Source of the DNA: Gordionus sp. m RMFG-2023 | Taxonomy: Eukaryota > Nematomorpha > Gordioida > Chordodea > Parachordodidae | NCBI RefSeq assembly: GCF_954871325.1 | Contig: NC_088775.1 | Span: 24,777,561 to 24,841,560 of the forward strand | DNA length: 64,000 nucleotides | Reading direction: 5' to 3' | Part shown: in pieces, positions 34,719 to 46,900 of the stretch | How positions within the stretch are numbered: the first letter of the stretch is position 1 | Layout: every line of letters begins with the position of its first letter | The notes under the pieces: model-generated | What the model saw: the letters and a program-made list of their open reading frames with translations, nothing else | Told to the model about the DNA's origin: nothing | The model's database searches: none | Made by a program: the position numbers and the translations under genes

Positions 34719-35074
34719 TGTTGTAATTGTTGAAAAAAAAAGAAATAAATTTAATATAATACATAAAATGTCAGTTATTTTCTGACAGGGGAATTAAGTT
34801 TTCCTTGGGGGAAGAAGAGGAGGTGATGAACACATGATGGGTTGATGGGAAAGGATTCTTTTGTTACCATTTTGGGATGGAGACTTTGGATTAATTCGAG
34901 AAGATGTCAGCGAGGAACTAATAATGGACCTTTGGGACATGAAGAATTAGATAATTAGATATTTATGATTTGTAATTTTTTTGATAATGTATAGATTTTG
35001 TTGTTGGTGTTTTTTAATAAAGAAATTTGAGTCGTATTCTTATTCTTATTATTATGAAAGGATGGCTTGTAATA
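34719..35074 (+). repeat. Right LTR
   Basis: Same length and nearly identical to the left LTR, with the same AATAAA. It is followed by the target duplication CTAAT. Confidence 0.92.
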
Positions 35075-35314
35075 CTAATTATTTTAGATTTAAAAAAATA
35101 ATACAAAGATATTTCATTTATTTCTAATAATCGTGAATTATATATTTTAATAATATTCTAAGTAACACAATAAATTAATTATATAATATTCCAAAAGTAT
35201 AAATATTTCTAAACTTATGTGTCCACAAAGGTAATTTTTGAATTCCTATAAACAATGGCCTGTAAATATTGCGTAAAAATTACGTGTACATTATGAAACA
35301 ACTAGTTTCCAATG

Positions 35315-36460
35315 CATAGGCGTAGCCAGGGGGGGGGCAGAGGAAATTTTCCTCCCCCTTCAGAAATTTATCAGTTTTTGTGAATATCATTTTAAGCTGA
35401 TAAAAAATATCCTCCTTAGTCCTCCCCCTATTCCCTGACCCCCCCCCCCCCCCCCAAATGTATGCATATATCTTAAACAATAATTTGAAAGAAAGAATGT
35501 AAAAGTTGATATTTTTCTATAAAATTATTCATCATAATTTATACATTTTTGGAAAAAAGCATTTATATAAAAAAAAGTTAACCAAAAATGTTTTTAAGAA
35601 ATGGAATATAAGCCAAAGATAAGTCTTAAGAGAAAAGTGAAATATATTATAATTATTAATAATAGATCCATAAAATTCTAAATAATATAATATATTTTTT
35701 TATAAAGTGAGTAATTTTAATTTATTTATCTTAATAAAAGTAAAACATAATTATAAAACTATTGATAAAATTATATCATAAATTTAATAAAAAAATTATA
35801 GCACAATACAAACAGTGGAATATTATATGTCGTAGATTTACAGTATATCAAATTTTATCAATTATCATATGACAATCAAGTAATTTTTAACAATATAGCG
35901 AATTATATATTTTACAGAAAATTATAAAATATTGATAAGGACATCAGAAAATATCTTTTAAAGACATTGTGGGATGGATAATATGAAGATTAATTTTTAA
36001 TATAATTTTTTATTTAAAATAAATAGATGGCGTTAAATAATTAAATGTAAATTGTTGCTATAGTTATTATCAAGAGCAATGATTAGTAAAATTTGTTAAA
36101 ATGTTAACTGTAATATATTCTCTAACTGTCAAATATGTCAAGTGGAATTTTATCTAGTATTTTGTAACGAATTCTATATAATAGAGGAATATCAACTATA
36201 TGTCTATACTTTTTATAAATAAATTTTTTATAATTGTTTGGAATAAATTAATACCATGCTTTTATATTAATGTATATATTTATAATATTTTATATAAACT
36301 AATAAAAATATATTTCATATTTGTTACAGGTTTATTTTTTTTTATTAAAATTAACCTCCTATCTTGTAAAAATATTTTATAAAATGGGGTCTGGGGGCGA
36401 AGCCCCCAGTAATTTTTTTATTCCCCCCCCCCCCTTAGAAAAATCCTGGTTACGCCTATG
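35315..36460. mobile_element. DNA transposon derivative, CATAGGCGTAGCCAGG ends, G/C homopolymers
   Basis: The exact 8-bp target duplication TTCCAATG lies at 35307-35314 and 36461-36468. Ends are CATAGGCGTAGCCAGG and CCTGGTTACGCCTATG. G and C runs of about 9, 12 and 17 lie close inside the ends, with paired words CCCCCTTCAG and GGGGCGAAGCCCCC. The 1146-bp interior is A/T-rich with no transposase motif. Eight-bp duplications fit hAT. Confidence 0.9.
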
Positions 36461-36468
36461 TTCCAATG

Positions 36469-37114
36469 AATTTATTTATAGAAAATTACATCTCAAACAC
36501 TCTCAAACTTCTGAAGAAAGAAAGGAGTTTTATTTGTTAGGTTAAAGTTCAGAATCTTTCTTGGCGCAGACCATCGTTTTTTTTGATAAAGAAATAATAT
36601 AAAAATTTTCTTATATTATATATTATTTTTTTGTAAAGATCGTAGCGTTTTCTTTTTGATATTTGATTAATTTTTATAATAAAATCAATCAATTCTTAAA
36701 ATTCATTTATGATTTTTGGCAATTTCTAATGGATTTGTGAAAATTGATAATTTTAAAATATTTAAAAAAGTAATATCATATTTTTCAGGAATTCTTGACT
36801 TCCTTCGTGTATTTCGAAATATATTTCGAATACGCATTCAGATAAATTGTAATGAAATTATATATTAAATTCATATACTCTATATCTTTTCAACAGGAAA
36901 ATAAATAATAAATTTATTGTCCAACGAACTATAAACAATTTTATTTAATTTTGTAATTATTTATCAGATTTCTAATTAATTCCAATTATTGGTATAAAAG
37001 TTGAAGACATAGATTTATTCAAATCATAGAATATGCTACTCAACAAGCCACCCAAAAATTGATACCAAAAATGGGGTGCCAGATTGATTTTCCTTTAGCA
37101 TAATTTTGTGAAAA
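36469..37114. other. Intergenic, no gene seen
   Basis: A/T-rich sequence between two mobile elements, with no coding or repeat structure I can support. Confidence 0.3.
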
Positions 37115-37119
37115 TAATA

Positions 37120-37523
37120 TGTTGTAATATGTAAATTTTAGATTAGTTAAATTTGTACTTTATATTTAATTTGCATAAAGAATTCTTTTGGATTTATTAT
37201 TATAACGCGTGATAAAAATATTATATTTGAATAGTTATTAATATTAGTTATAAAGAAGATTAAAAAAAGTATAAAAAGGCCAATTTTTACCATACAAAAG
37301 AATCTTTTATAATTATTAACTTTTTTGTATTTTATATTTTTTTTATTTTTTATTATTTTTACTTTTATAATTTTGTTAATTTGATAATGTTATAATTTTG
37401 AATAAAGAGATAAATTGATTTCATGATTTCGTGATTCCTAATTATTATTAATTTCTTTTTTATATATATATTTCTTTTTATATTTAGGTTTTGATTCACA
37501 ACGACAAATCACCTCTTGTGACA
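37120..37523 (+). repeat. Left LTR of second element
   Basis: TG...CA-bounded 404-bp repeat with AATAAA (TTTTGAATAAAGAGATAAAT) in its 3' half. Confidence 0.92.
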
Positions 37524-39724
37524 ATGGTGTTGGAGAAAGGAGGCGACAGGGCCATTACAACTTTCAGTCTAATGCAAATCAATAAATACGGTGGGACAAG
37601 GAGATGTGTCAAACTGTATTATAACAAAAAAAAAATTTCAGAAGAACGTAAGAAAAATATATAAATAAAAGTGAAAAAGAAAAATTATTTTGATAAGATT
37701 ATGTTTATGTAAAATATAAAGTCTAAAATTAAAGACAAAGGTAACATTCATAGTAGATAAGATATAATTGTGTTTAGTTATTTAAAGGTGATAATTAGGA
37801 ATGTTATATTTAGAAGTTACTGGTAAACTAAAAACCATTAGAATTTTGAAACTAATAGAGACTATGATATTTTAGATTTTAGAATTATTATTAATTGATC
37901 ACTAGAAATAATTATGACAAAGAAAAAGAAACATAAATTGCGAAAGTTAATATTAAACTAAGAGTTTGCTAAGATATAATAATTAAAAAATTCCGTGAAT
38001 AAGATTAGAATATAACTTTATTGTTAGAAAATAGTTGATTAAATTCTTATTGAAGATTTACGTTTAACTTTTATTTTAAGGGCTGCGAGAGATAAAACAG
38101 CCTTAAGGATTAATGTGAATGTAGTATATCAGGTTGTAGATTAACCAAAAATCTTCATAAAGAGAAACGGCTTTCGTCATTAGAAAATTTATGCCGCAAT
38201 CGAGCTCAATTAGAGATCGGATTTTTATTTTTTTGAATCATAAAAAAGATTTGAGATCAATTATGCAACATTATTCTAATAATAGTAGAAAGAAAAACAT
38301 GCTTTAGAAATATATGTCCTTGTTTTTCAACAACGTGTGTTGTAAACTTTAATGATTAGATTTCATAAGTTCTTCAAAGACATGGGATGAAAACCATAGT
38401 GATTAGAGTTAAAGGGTTGTTTATAAACGTTAGTATGAAAACTTTTATGATTAGATGTCATTGATTTCTCAACAACGTATGTATGGAAAGAGATTTATAT
38501 ATTTCAGCAGTTTTTTTAAAGACTTGAGTGTCAAAGTGTACTTGAGGAAATAAATACACAATGATAATTTAAAAAAAAAAAGGATTTTGATATATATTTT
38601 AGAATAGGATTTTTAGATATAAATTTAGTATAGACATGGCTGAAAAGAAGATGAGGATCAATAGCTAAAGGATGAGTACAAGTAAATTTTTCAATGAAAA
38701 TATGAGTCTAGGCTTCTTAAGGGGAGAGGGGTGATAGAATTTGATATATTTATATAATTTATTATAGATATTTTTGCTACGTATTATAAATTTAAGATTT
38801 AGTATAATTTACGCCATTTATTAAAGGCAGAATTAGTTTAGAGGAGATAAATGTAGACATTAGGATAAAGTTGGTATATTTATATATTTTATTAGTATAT
38901 TTGAATTAGATAGTTTATTTTGGAGAATAAATATAAAAAGTGATAAAATATTTCAGAAGTTATTTAAATAGATTATTTTAGGTAGAAGTAGATTAGATGT
39001 GATTACCTGAAACCTTAAGATAAAGTCGATATCTCAGCAAGGGCAGACTGTCGTAGAAGACCCGGAAGTTTAAAAGATAGATACGATTACAAGAATTAGA
39101 GGCAACAACCAATCGAATATAAAAAGTAGAAAACAAGCGAATTGATAAAAAGTATGGTCAAGACGTAATGCTTCAATCGTTAATCGCTGACAAATAATAG
39201 CCAATTATTACCGAGACTTTATTCTAAGATACGGAAATCGACAATCATAGGAACAAGAATTCGTGAAAACCATCGGTTATCGCAGACCAATCAATTGTTT
39301 ATCGAGATAAAGAGCTAAACGTGGATTACAAGAGAATGATAGAAAACAAGCTACGATAAATTGTAAAAAAAATTAAGACAGACTATAAAAAACAAAAGTG
39401 GAATAAGAAACTGGATGTCATCGATAATCGTTCATCAAGTATGGATCGTGGAAAACAGGCGTTTATCAAGTTCGTTAGTCGTCTACAGAGATAAAAAGCT
39501 GATCGTTTCCCAGGGTGACAAGCGACAGAAAATTCAAAAATTTCAAGCGATGATCGAATACAGACGGTCGTTCGAAACCAAGAATACTAGACAAAAGTCA
39601 GCCTTCGTTAGAACTTAGAAGACAGCAAAGATTAAGAAAAATAGATATGGTGTATATACGAGGTCAGTAGTCGAAATCGAAAGAAGATTGATTATTCGCA
39701 GAATGTTGGATTTAAGTGGGGAGG

Positions 39725-40130
39725 TGTTGTAATATGTAAATTTTAGATTAGTTAAATTTGTACTTTATATTTAATTTGCATAAAGAATTCTTTTGGATTT
39801 ATTATTATAACGCGTGATAAAAATATTATATTTGAATAGTTATGAATATTAGTTATAAAGAAGATTGAAAAAAGTATAAAAAGGCCAATTTTTCCCATAC
39901 AAAAGAATCTTTTATAATTATTAACTTTTTTGTATTTTGTATTTTTATTTTTTATTATTTTTACTTTTACTTTTATAATTTTGTTAATTTGATAATGTTA
40001 TAATTTTGAATAAAGAGGTAAATTGATTTCATGATTTCGTGATTCCTAATTATTATTAATTTCTTTTTTATATATATTTCTTTTTATATTTAAGTTTTGA
40101 TTCACAATGACAAATCTCCTCGTTGTGACA
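39725..40130 (+). repeat. Right LTR of second element
   Basis: Nearly identical partner of the left LTR, preceded by the polypurine tract and followed by the target duplication TAATA. Confidence 0.92.
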
Positions 40131-40135
40131 TAATA

Positions 40136-40784
40136 TTATTTATAAATATTTTATTTTAAGCATAAATTTTTAAGTTTTTAAATAAAAAATAATCATATAA
40201 AATATATTGTTATTTTAACTAAGTATTATTGTATTCTATTTCCATTTTTTAAAATGTTCAGGTGAGCATTTCCAAAAATATATATTTATTGCATTTCAAA
40301 TAAGAGATCACAATGAAATAATGCAAATAGGATTAGCAATTTTATTTTAACATTTTCATTCTGGATGAATAAGATTATAATACTGAAAAATTGATTTATT
40401 AAAAAAAGCATTTTTCAAATAACAATTTTTAACCCCAATAAATATGTACGCACATCTAATCTGATAAACGTTTATTAACAATATTTATTAACTTACCAAT
40501 AAATTTAATAAATAACACCCAAAATATTAAAAGATTTAATAATTTAACCAACAAATTTAATAAATAAGACAAAATATTTAAAGGTTTATTATTTTTATTT
40601 AGGTTATTAATAAGATAAATTTAATTTATTTAAAAATGATGCAAAATAATTTACTTTTATAAGTTATCGATAGCCAATAAATCAATTTAGATTTTTCTCC
40701 TAATAAATTATCCCCCTGTCAAGACCCACTTTACACGTCAATTTTCCCTTTACTAATCAATTCGAAATTATTGTTACTAATACG
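40136..40784. other. 5' flank of OXA1L
   Basis: A/T-rich sequence between the second LTR element (ending at 40130) and the OXA1L start codon. Several related AATTTAATAAATAA motifs lie at about 40500-40630. No promoter element can be singled out. Confidence 0.3.
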
Positions 40785-40940
40785 ATGCTTAAAGCATGGC
40801 ATATTATTGCAAGTAAACATGCTTTACTTAATTCGCAACACTTATATAAGTTTATTATATATAGTAGAACTTGTCATTTATCACTATTTTTTAGACCATT
40901 CGTTTTATTTCAAAGATTTGAATCTAATGATATTTTGGCG
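40785..40940 (+). CDS. OXA1L: OXA1L exon 1 (presequence)
   Basis: ATG at 40785 opens 52 codons (MLKAWHIIASKHALLNSQHL at the start) ending phase 0 at GCG before donor GTATCA. Composition is basic and hydrophobic, fitting a mitochondrial targeting sequence. Presequences are not conserved, so this exon rests on phase, splice sites and composition only. Confidence 0.6.
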
Positions 40941-43900
40941 GTATCATTATATATCTTATTTAAAATTATCAATTGTGTTAGAGTGCTCAACAATCATTTA
41001 TACCCAAATCTAATATTGAGAATACAGAATTCTATAAAAATCATGTTATATTGAAAGATGAGGCGGAATCTATCAATCATAAAATTGTTTCAGAATTTGA
41101 GGCTGAACAGCCGGGATTAATTGATGCTAATAATCATAATATAATTGATTATATTAATTTAGAGCCTTCTCTAAATGCTCTAGGGGAACCCTCTTTACAG
41201 AGTTATGGTTTAGGGAGTATGTACCCACCAGGATTATTACAGCAAGCATTGGAATATTTGCATGCCAATTTGGAACTTCCATGGTGGGCTGCTATTGTAA
41301 CAAGTAATTTAACTTAAATATTTTTGTATTTCTATTTATCTGCTTTGTTCTATAATTCTCAACATTATAAATATCTATTACTTAAATTTGGAGGGGGTTG
41401 GGCATAAAATTATATTTTTACCAAATTATGAAATGGTTCATGACCTGCCCTTGTGGTAACAAATGCCAAATATGCAAGACTCATTCCTATGCTACTTTTT
41501 TTCTCAAGGATGACAACAAACCTTATAACTGGTATATTATATAAAGGGTTAAACTAGAACCTGCTCATGTGACGGTATAAATTTGTAAAAAATAAATGCA
41601 AGGTACAAGAAAAAATAAGGATAATTAAATAAACAGATACACTTTACTCTCACTAGATTTATGTTTTAAGTTATTTCATAAATGGTTTAATTACATAATA
41701 TTATTATTAAGTTAAAAGCTTTGGTTTGAATGTTAATCAAAGATTAATTTCCTCGTAGATATGCATTAGCAGATATTGGTGAGATGGTCATAAATTTCTA
41801 AGAAATTAATGAAATCTTTCTGATTTTTCACAATTGAGATATTTTCCAGATTATTTCTATATCTGCTAATAATTTAATGTTCCTTCCATGCCAGCTGTTT
41901 ATGTATTGAACATAGATATTTCTTATTTCTTCTATTATCTGATATATGTTTGTAATTTAACATGAATTATTGAATTCCTTTGAGTTTGCCAAATTATATG
42001 TCCAAGTTATTTAACTTGTTGATAAATGGGGGGGGGGGTGTTAAATTATGACTTAAAAATAATATAAATTAAATCATTATTATTTTGAATTAAGAAAATA
42101 ACTATTGTAATGTTAATTTTTTTATTCAAAATGATAAAAAATTGTTCAATTGATAATGTTCATTTATGATTCAAACATGAAAAACGAATATTAAAATAAT
42201 CTATACATTTTCAGATATAACATCCTTCTCCTGCAGAAAATCTTTCTGATGGTCTTCAGATTCTCACCGGGTAACATGAAGAATTTTCTTTTAGTTCAGA
42301 ATGATGTTCATCAATTGTAGGCAATTGATTTTCTGTAGGAAGCTCAACACACTTTTCCCTTATTTTTTCCTGGTTAGTTTAATTGTAAGTGATTTAATAT
42401 TTTTTCTATCCCTCAAAACCATTATACAAGTTATTTTGTTGGACTCACATGTTCTATAATTTTTCAAAATATCCAACTATGTTGTTTCTTTGGTCTCAAA
42501 AATTCTTTATCCATACATTATCATTATCTTGAAACGTTTTTAGTTCCTCAATTCTAAGTTATTTTTAAACACTTCAAGTGTTGGTCCTAAAAACTTCCAT
42601 TTTAATTGCTGCGTGTAGAACATAGTGATACACGGATAGAAATTCTTTTATATTGTTTTTGAATTCTTTTGCATATCATTTTTAAACGTTTATATTAATC
42701 TCCCAACTTCCCCATTGGAACGTGTATTATGTTGTAACTTTTGCACCAATTTAAAAATTCGGTAACAGATTAAATCATGGGGAAATTTTCATATATTATA
42801 TTTTATTTATTTTTTTTTAATATTTTTTTTTTATTTATTTTTTTAAAAATTTTTTATTTATTATTTTTTTTTAAATTTAAAAAAAATCTTAAGTATATTT
42901 AAGAATTTAGAAAAAAAGAGTATATTTAAGAATTTAGAAAAAAAGAGTATATTTAAGAATTTAGAAAAAAAAGTATATTTAAGAATTTAGAAAAACAGAG
43001 TATATTTAAGAATTTAATAAAAATAGGTATACTAAATAATTAATCAATTTGTGTGAATAAACATAACATATATACAATGATAATATAGATATATATATTT
43101 TTAAGGAAAAACAAAAAAAAATCTTAAGTATATTTAAGAATTTAGAAAAAAAGAGTATATTTAATAATTTAGAAAAAAGAGTATATTTAAGAATTTAGGA
43201 AAAAAGAGTATATTTAAGAATTTAGAAAAAAAAGTATATTTAAGAATTTAGAAAAACAGAGTATATTTAAGAATTTAATAAAAATAGGTATACTAAATAA
43301 TTAATCAATTTATTTGAATAAACATAACATATATACAATGATAATATAGATATATATATATTTTTAAGGAAAAACAAAAATAGTTCTATATAAATTTATA
43401 TCATTTAAAAATTGTATCAAAAAATTTCCTTCAAAATCCACACGATATTTATTTATCAAAAAAAAAATCTAAAAATACGCCAATTGAAAGAAAAAGGTAA
43501 CATTCAAAAATTTCTACCAAAATCCAGACAATCTAAAAAAAATCAATAAAAAATTTAAAAAAAAATAAATAAAAAAAAAATATTAAAAAAAAATAATATA
43601 TGAAAATTTCCCCATGATTTAATCTGTTACCAAAAATTCCATTTCTTGAAAAGGAGGCCCGTTATCTGTGACCATATTACGAGGATAGCCAAAACCAGCA
43701 AATATTTTTTTAAGATATTTGCAACTCCATTAGCATTTTAAGCCGAAATTGGTTCTATTTCTGCCCATTGAGAGAAACTGTCTGTAAGGAGTAACCAAAA
43801 TTGTTCCTTTATTGGTCCCGCGAAATTGATATATACCCTGACAAAAGGCTGGTTGGAAGTAATTTTGTATTTTGTTGACACGGTATAATTACGACTATAT

Positions 43901-46900
43901 TCTAAAATATCATTTTTATATTGGGCCACCATATCTTGGTAAAAAATTATCTGTCGTTTCCACCAAAGTAGGATATCCGTTGAAGATATTCTCTTCCTCA
44001 AGTGAGCTCTTTAAGTATATGAAGCCATTAATAATAAATTTAAAATTTAAATAATTGTTTATTAATTGTAAACTAAACAGTAAGCCTAAAATCTTGTTAA
44101 ATTATACAAATCAAACTCTTTACATTAAAATTGAAATATTGATATGTCATTAGGTAAGTTGCTCTCCTATGTAACACCCCATCCTCCCATCTGTTGTGGT
44201 TTAATTTTTACAAGAAATTTATTTTAAACATTGCATTTAGTAAGTAACAAATAATTATCATTACATTTATAATTTAATACCATTTAATTGTCTTCTCTTT
44301 GCTTTTGGGGAAACTGTTCAATCAGATTTTCATCCATTTCAACATATTTTCAATGTTTTTTTATTTCATTAAATGACAATATCCTCAGTTGTCGGAACTT
44401 TTGTATTAAAAATGTTAAAATTTTAAGGAGCATATGAATTTAAAATTTTTTAATTATAAAATTTTTAGCTCTTTATTAAATCTATTTTTTTTCGCAGTTT
44501 GTTTTTCTCTTCATTATATCCGTATTTGTTTGATTGTGCCTATGGAGAATATGATTATATTACCTAATTTTTTTATAAATAAAGAAAAAAACATGCATAA
44601 AAATATTAATTTTTATACCATTAAAGAACGTTATGTAGTGTAGACCTGTAATCATCCTCAAGAGCATTAGTTGCATCTTTATATGACTCCATATAATCAT
44701 TAGTGTTTTTAAACCTTCCTTTTCCATTGATTCCATTTTTTCAATCTTTCATGAGATTGTTAACAAAATAATCTCATCATACATTATATAAATGCTTTGT
44801 ATTCCATCTTATATCGATATTTTGTTATGGCATCTTGCTAAGATGTTTTACATTGCCACTTTGTTTAAAATAAGTTGCCAACGATTTTGCAGTTGCCAAA
44901 ATATTATTACTCAGGGTCATTTTCCAAAATAAAAGTTGGCTGGAATGCATTTCGAAGTATTATGTTCAACATATATGCTGAATAATTTATCCTATTAAAT
45001 CTAATATTTGAAAAAAATATAAAGAAATTATATATCTCTAAATATGAATATTTTTTATTTAACAGTATATCGATTCAGAATCTCTCAAAAATAAATATCT
45101 AATACATCTTCCTAATTGATGTATTTTATAAAATTTAATAAAAAATTTACCCTTCCAGCTCTTTTTTAATATTTGCTCCTTAGTCCATTACAAAGATACG
45201 CTTGGAAAAATATTCTTGAAAAACATATAAAAATTTTTTTTTAACAATTCTTTATGGCTCGAAAATTTTTTTCCTCTTGAAATTATGAAATATGGATAAC
45301 TTTTTTTCTAATATTTATGATGTAATCGGTTTTGGTAAAATCCTCACACCACATATCAGTATTACATGAGCAAATAGAATTTTTAATCATTTCACCAAGT
45401 TTCTGAAATAATTATTTTTTTAAGATCATACAAGTCTGCTAATTGTTGTGGAACATGAAATATATTTTTCAACATCCAATTTTCCATATGTGGTACCTAT
45501 GTCCACAATTTTTTTTTAAAAGGTTTATAAACCCAGATCCTGGCTTGAAATGGCCTAAAAAAGATTAAAGAATAATAATATAATATAAATTAAAATGTCT
45601 AATGTCTCTCTTCTCCCAATATTGAACAAAATTGGAGATTAGACCCGATTTTATAGTTTTGTTTAATTGAGAATTTTCCTTTTTAAAATAGGTTCTTTTT
45701 TTAATTATTATCCATCTATTTACGTTCACTCATATTTAATAATATTAACATTAAAGATTCCAAAATCAGTTTATTATCATTGGTTCATATTTATACAATC
45801 ATAATTTTAAAAAAAGTATAATATATTTACTCATATTTACGTATTAACATTAGACCTGTGCGCCGCTGGTATTTTTTATTCACGCCGGAAAAGCCGCCGA
45901 TTGAGATCAGCGGCGCGAGCCAGCTCGCCGCCAATTTTTATTATGGCGGCGGCGCGGCGTGTGTAATTTTTAGAAAGCATATTAATTATATTTATATATT
46001 AAATTATTATTATTTTAATTTCAATACTAACATTAAATCTAATTTATAATTTGTTTCATTCCAGCCCTTATTATTTTGATGTTTTTTAAATTTCTTTTTA
46101 AAGTATTATTTAATATATAATTTTTTAAATCTTTATTTTAGAAAGTTAAAACTAAATCAAATTTATAATTTGTTTCATTTCAGCTCTAATTATTTTGTTT
46201 TAAATATCTTTTAATTTATAAACTTAATATACAATTTATTAAATTAATTATGTAAAGCTTTATTTTGAAAGTTAAAACTATATCTAATTTAAAATTTGTT
46301 TCATTCCAGCCCTAACTATTTTAATGTTTTTAAATATCTTTTTAATGTTTAAAATAAATATGAAATCTAATAGGGCGAAATTATGTTTTGATGTCTGCTT
46401 AGATTTAATGCCATTTGATTCTATAAACAATAAAGGAAGGACAGACTTTCTAAAGGTTTAAAATTATATAAAATGATTATTAAAAAATAAATTGTTCAAT
46501 TAGAAATATAAGATAATTGATTCCTCGTCAGAATTGCCAAATAGGACAACCATTAGTCGGGGTGCACTAGACGATGTTTATTTATCTATAAAGGCGCATG
46601 TTTTAAATTTGATTGACTCTGGACCAAAATTTTGTTCTATCACTTTTGATTTGTGGACCGATCATTTCAAGCGTCGAAATTATATCACATTTAGATGAAA
46701 ATTTTGATTTAAAATATTTTACCCTCAACTAGAAATGTGACTCAGAAGCATACTGGGGAAACAATATTATCTGAGATTGATAGTATTGAAGAGGAGTTCC
46801 ATTTAAAAGCCAAAATAATACAAATGGTAACTGGTGCTGGGGCCAATGTCAAAAGAAGCGTCAGATTAGGGGATTATGAGCATCATTTATGCTTAGGGCA

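Larger units (their letters stand above)
32482..35074 (+). mobile_element. LTR retroelement without recognisable coding (LARD/TRIM-like)
   Basis: Two 356-bp direct repeats (32482-32837 and 34719-35074) differ at only a few positions. They begin TGTTGTAATTG, end GGCTTGTAATA, and are flanked by the 5-bp duplication CTAAT (32477-32481 and 35075-35079). The 1.9-kb interior has no gag or pol that I can see. A purine-rich stretch (GTGAAGGGTGGGCG) precedes the right LTR, as a polypurine tract should. Near-identical LTRs imply a recent insertion, so a partner element elsewhere must have supplied the proteins. It looks whole as a non-autonomous element. Family is uncertain. Confidence 0.92.
37120..40130 (+). 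mobile_element. Second LTR retroelement without recognisable coding
   Basis: Direct repeats of about 404-406 bp (37120-37523 and 39725-40130) begin TGTTGTAATATG and end GTGACA. They are flanked by the 5-bp duplication TAATA (37115-37119 and 40131-40135). TGGTGTTGGAGAAAGG, just after the left LTR, is a candidate primer-binding region. AAGTGGGGAGG, directly before the right LTR, is a strong polypurine tract. The 2.2-kb interior shows no gag, protease, RT or integrase. The LTRs are very similar, so it inserted recently. It looks whole as a non-autonomous element. Its LTR start resembles that of the 32482-35074 element but the bodies differ. Confidence 0.93.
42480..44005 (-). mobile_element. Ty3/gypsy integrase fragment, split by a MITE
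   Basis: Minus-strand sequence right of the MITE (43640-44001) matches the N-terminal and core integrase of Ty3/gypsy elements (WWKRQI, MVAQYKNDI, INFAGPIKEQFWLL, SQWAEIEPIS, GYPRNMVTDNGPPFQ). The part left of the MITE (down to about 42690) continues the same domain. No LTRs, RT or gag were found. It is a fragment with several breaks, and older than the MITE it contains. Confidence 0.75.

Noticed and set aside
39415-39618. 67-codon frame inside the second LTR element as a gene
   Set aside because: No gag, pol or other domain is recognisable. The length is close to chance for this composition.
40771-41013. 80-codon frame overlapping the OXA1L start
   Set aside because: It is in another frame than the phase-consistent exons 1 and 2 of OXA1L.
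42780-43620. A matrix-attachment or origin-like A/T tract
   Set aside because: The stretch is the interior of a MITE defined by inverted ends and an exact target duplication. A/T richness alone is no evidence in this genome.
45858-46049. 63-codon frame at the left end of the 45851-48500 hAT
   Set aside because: It covers the GCGCCG subterminal words and A/T interior of a transposon end, with no protein features.
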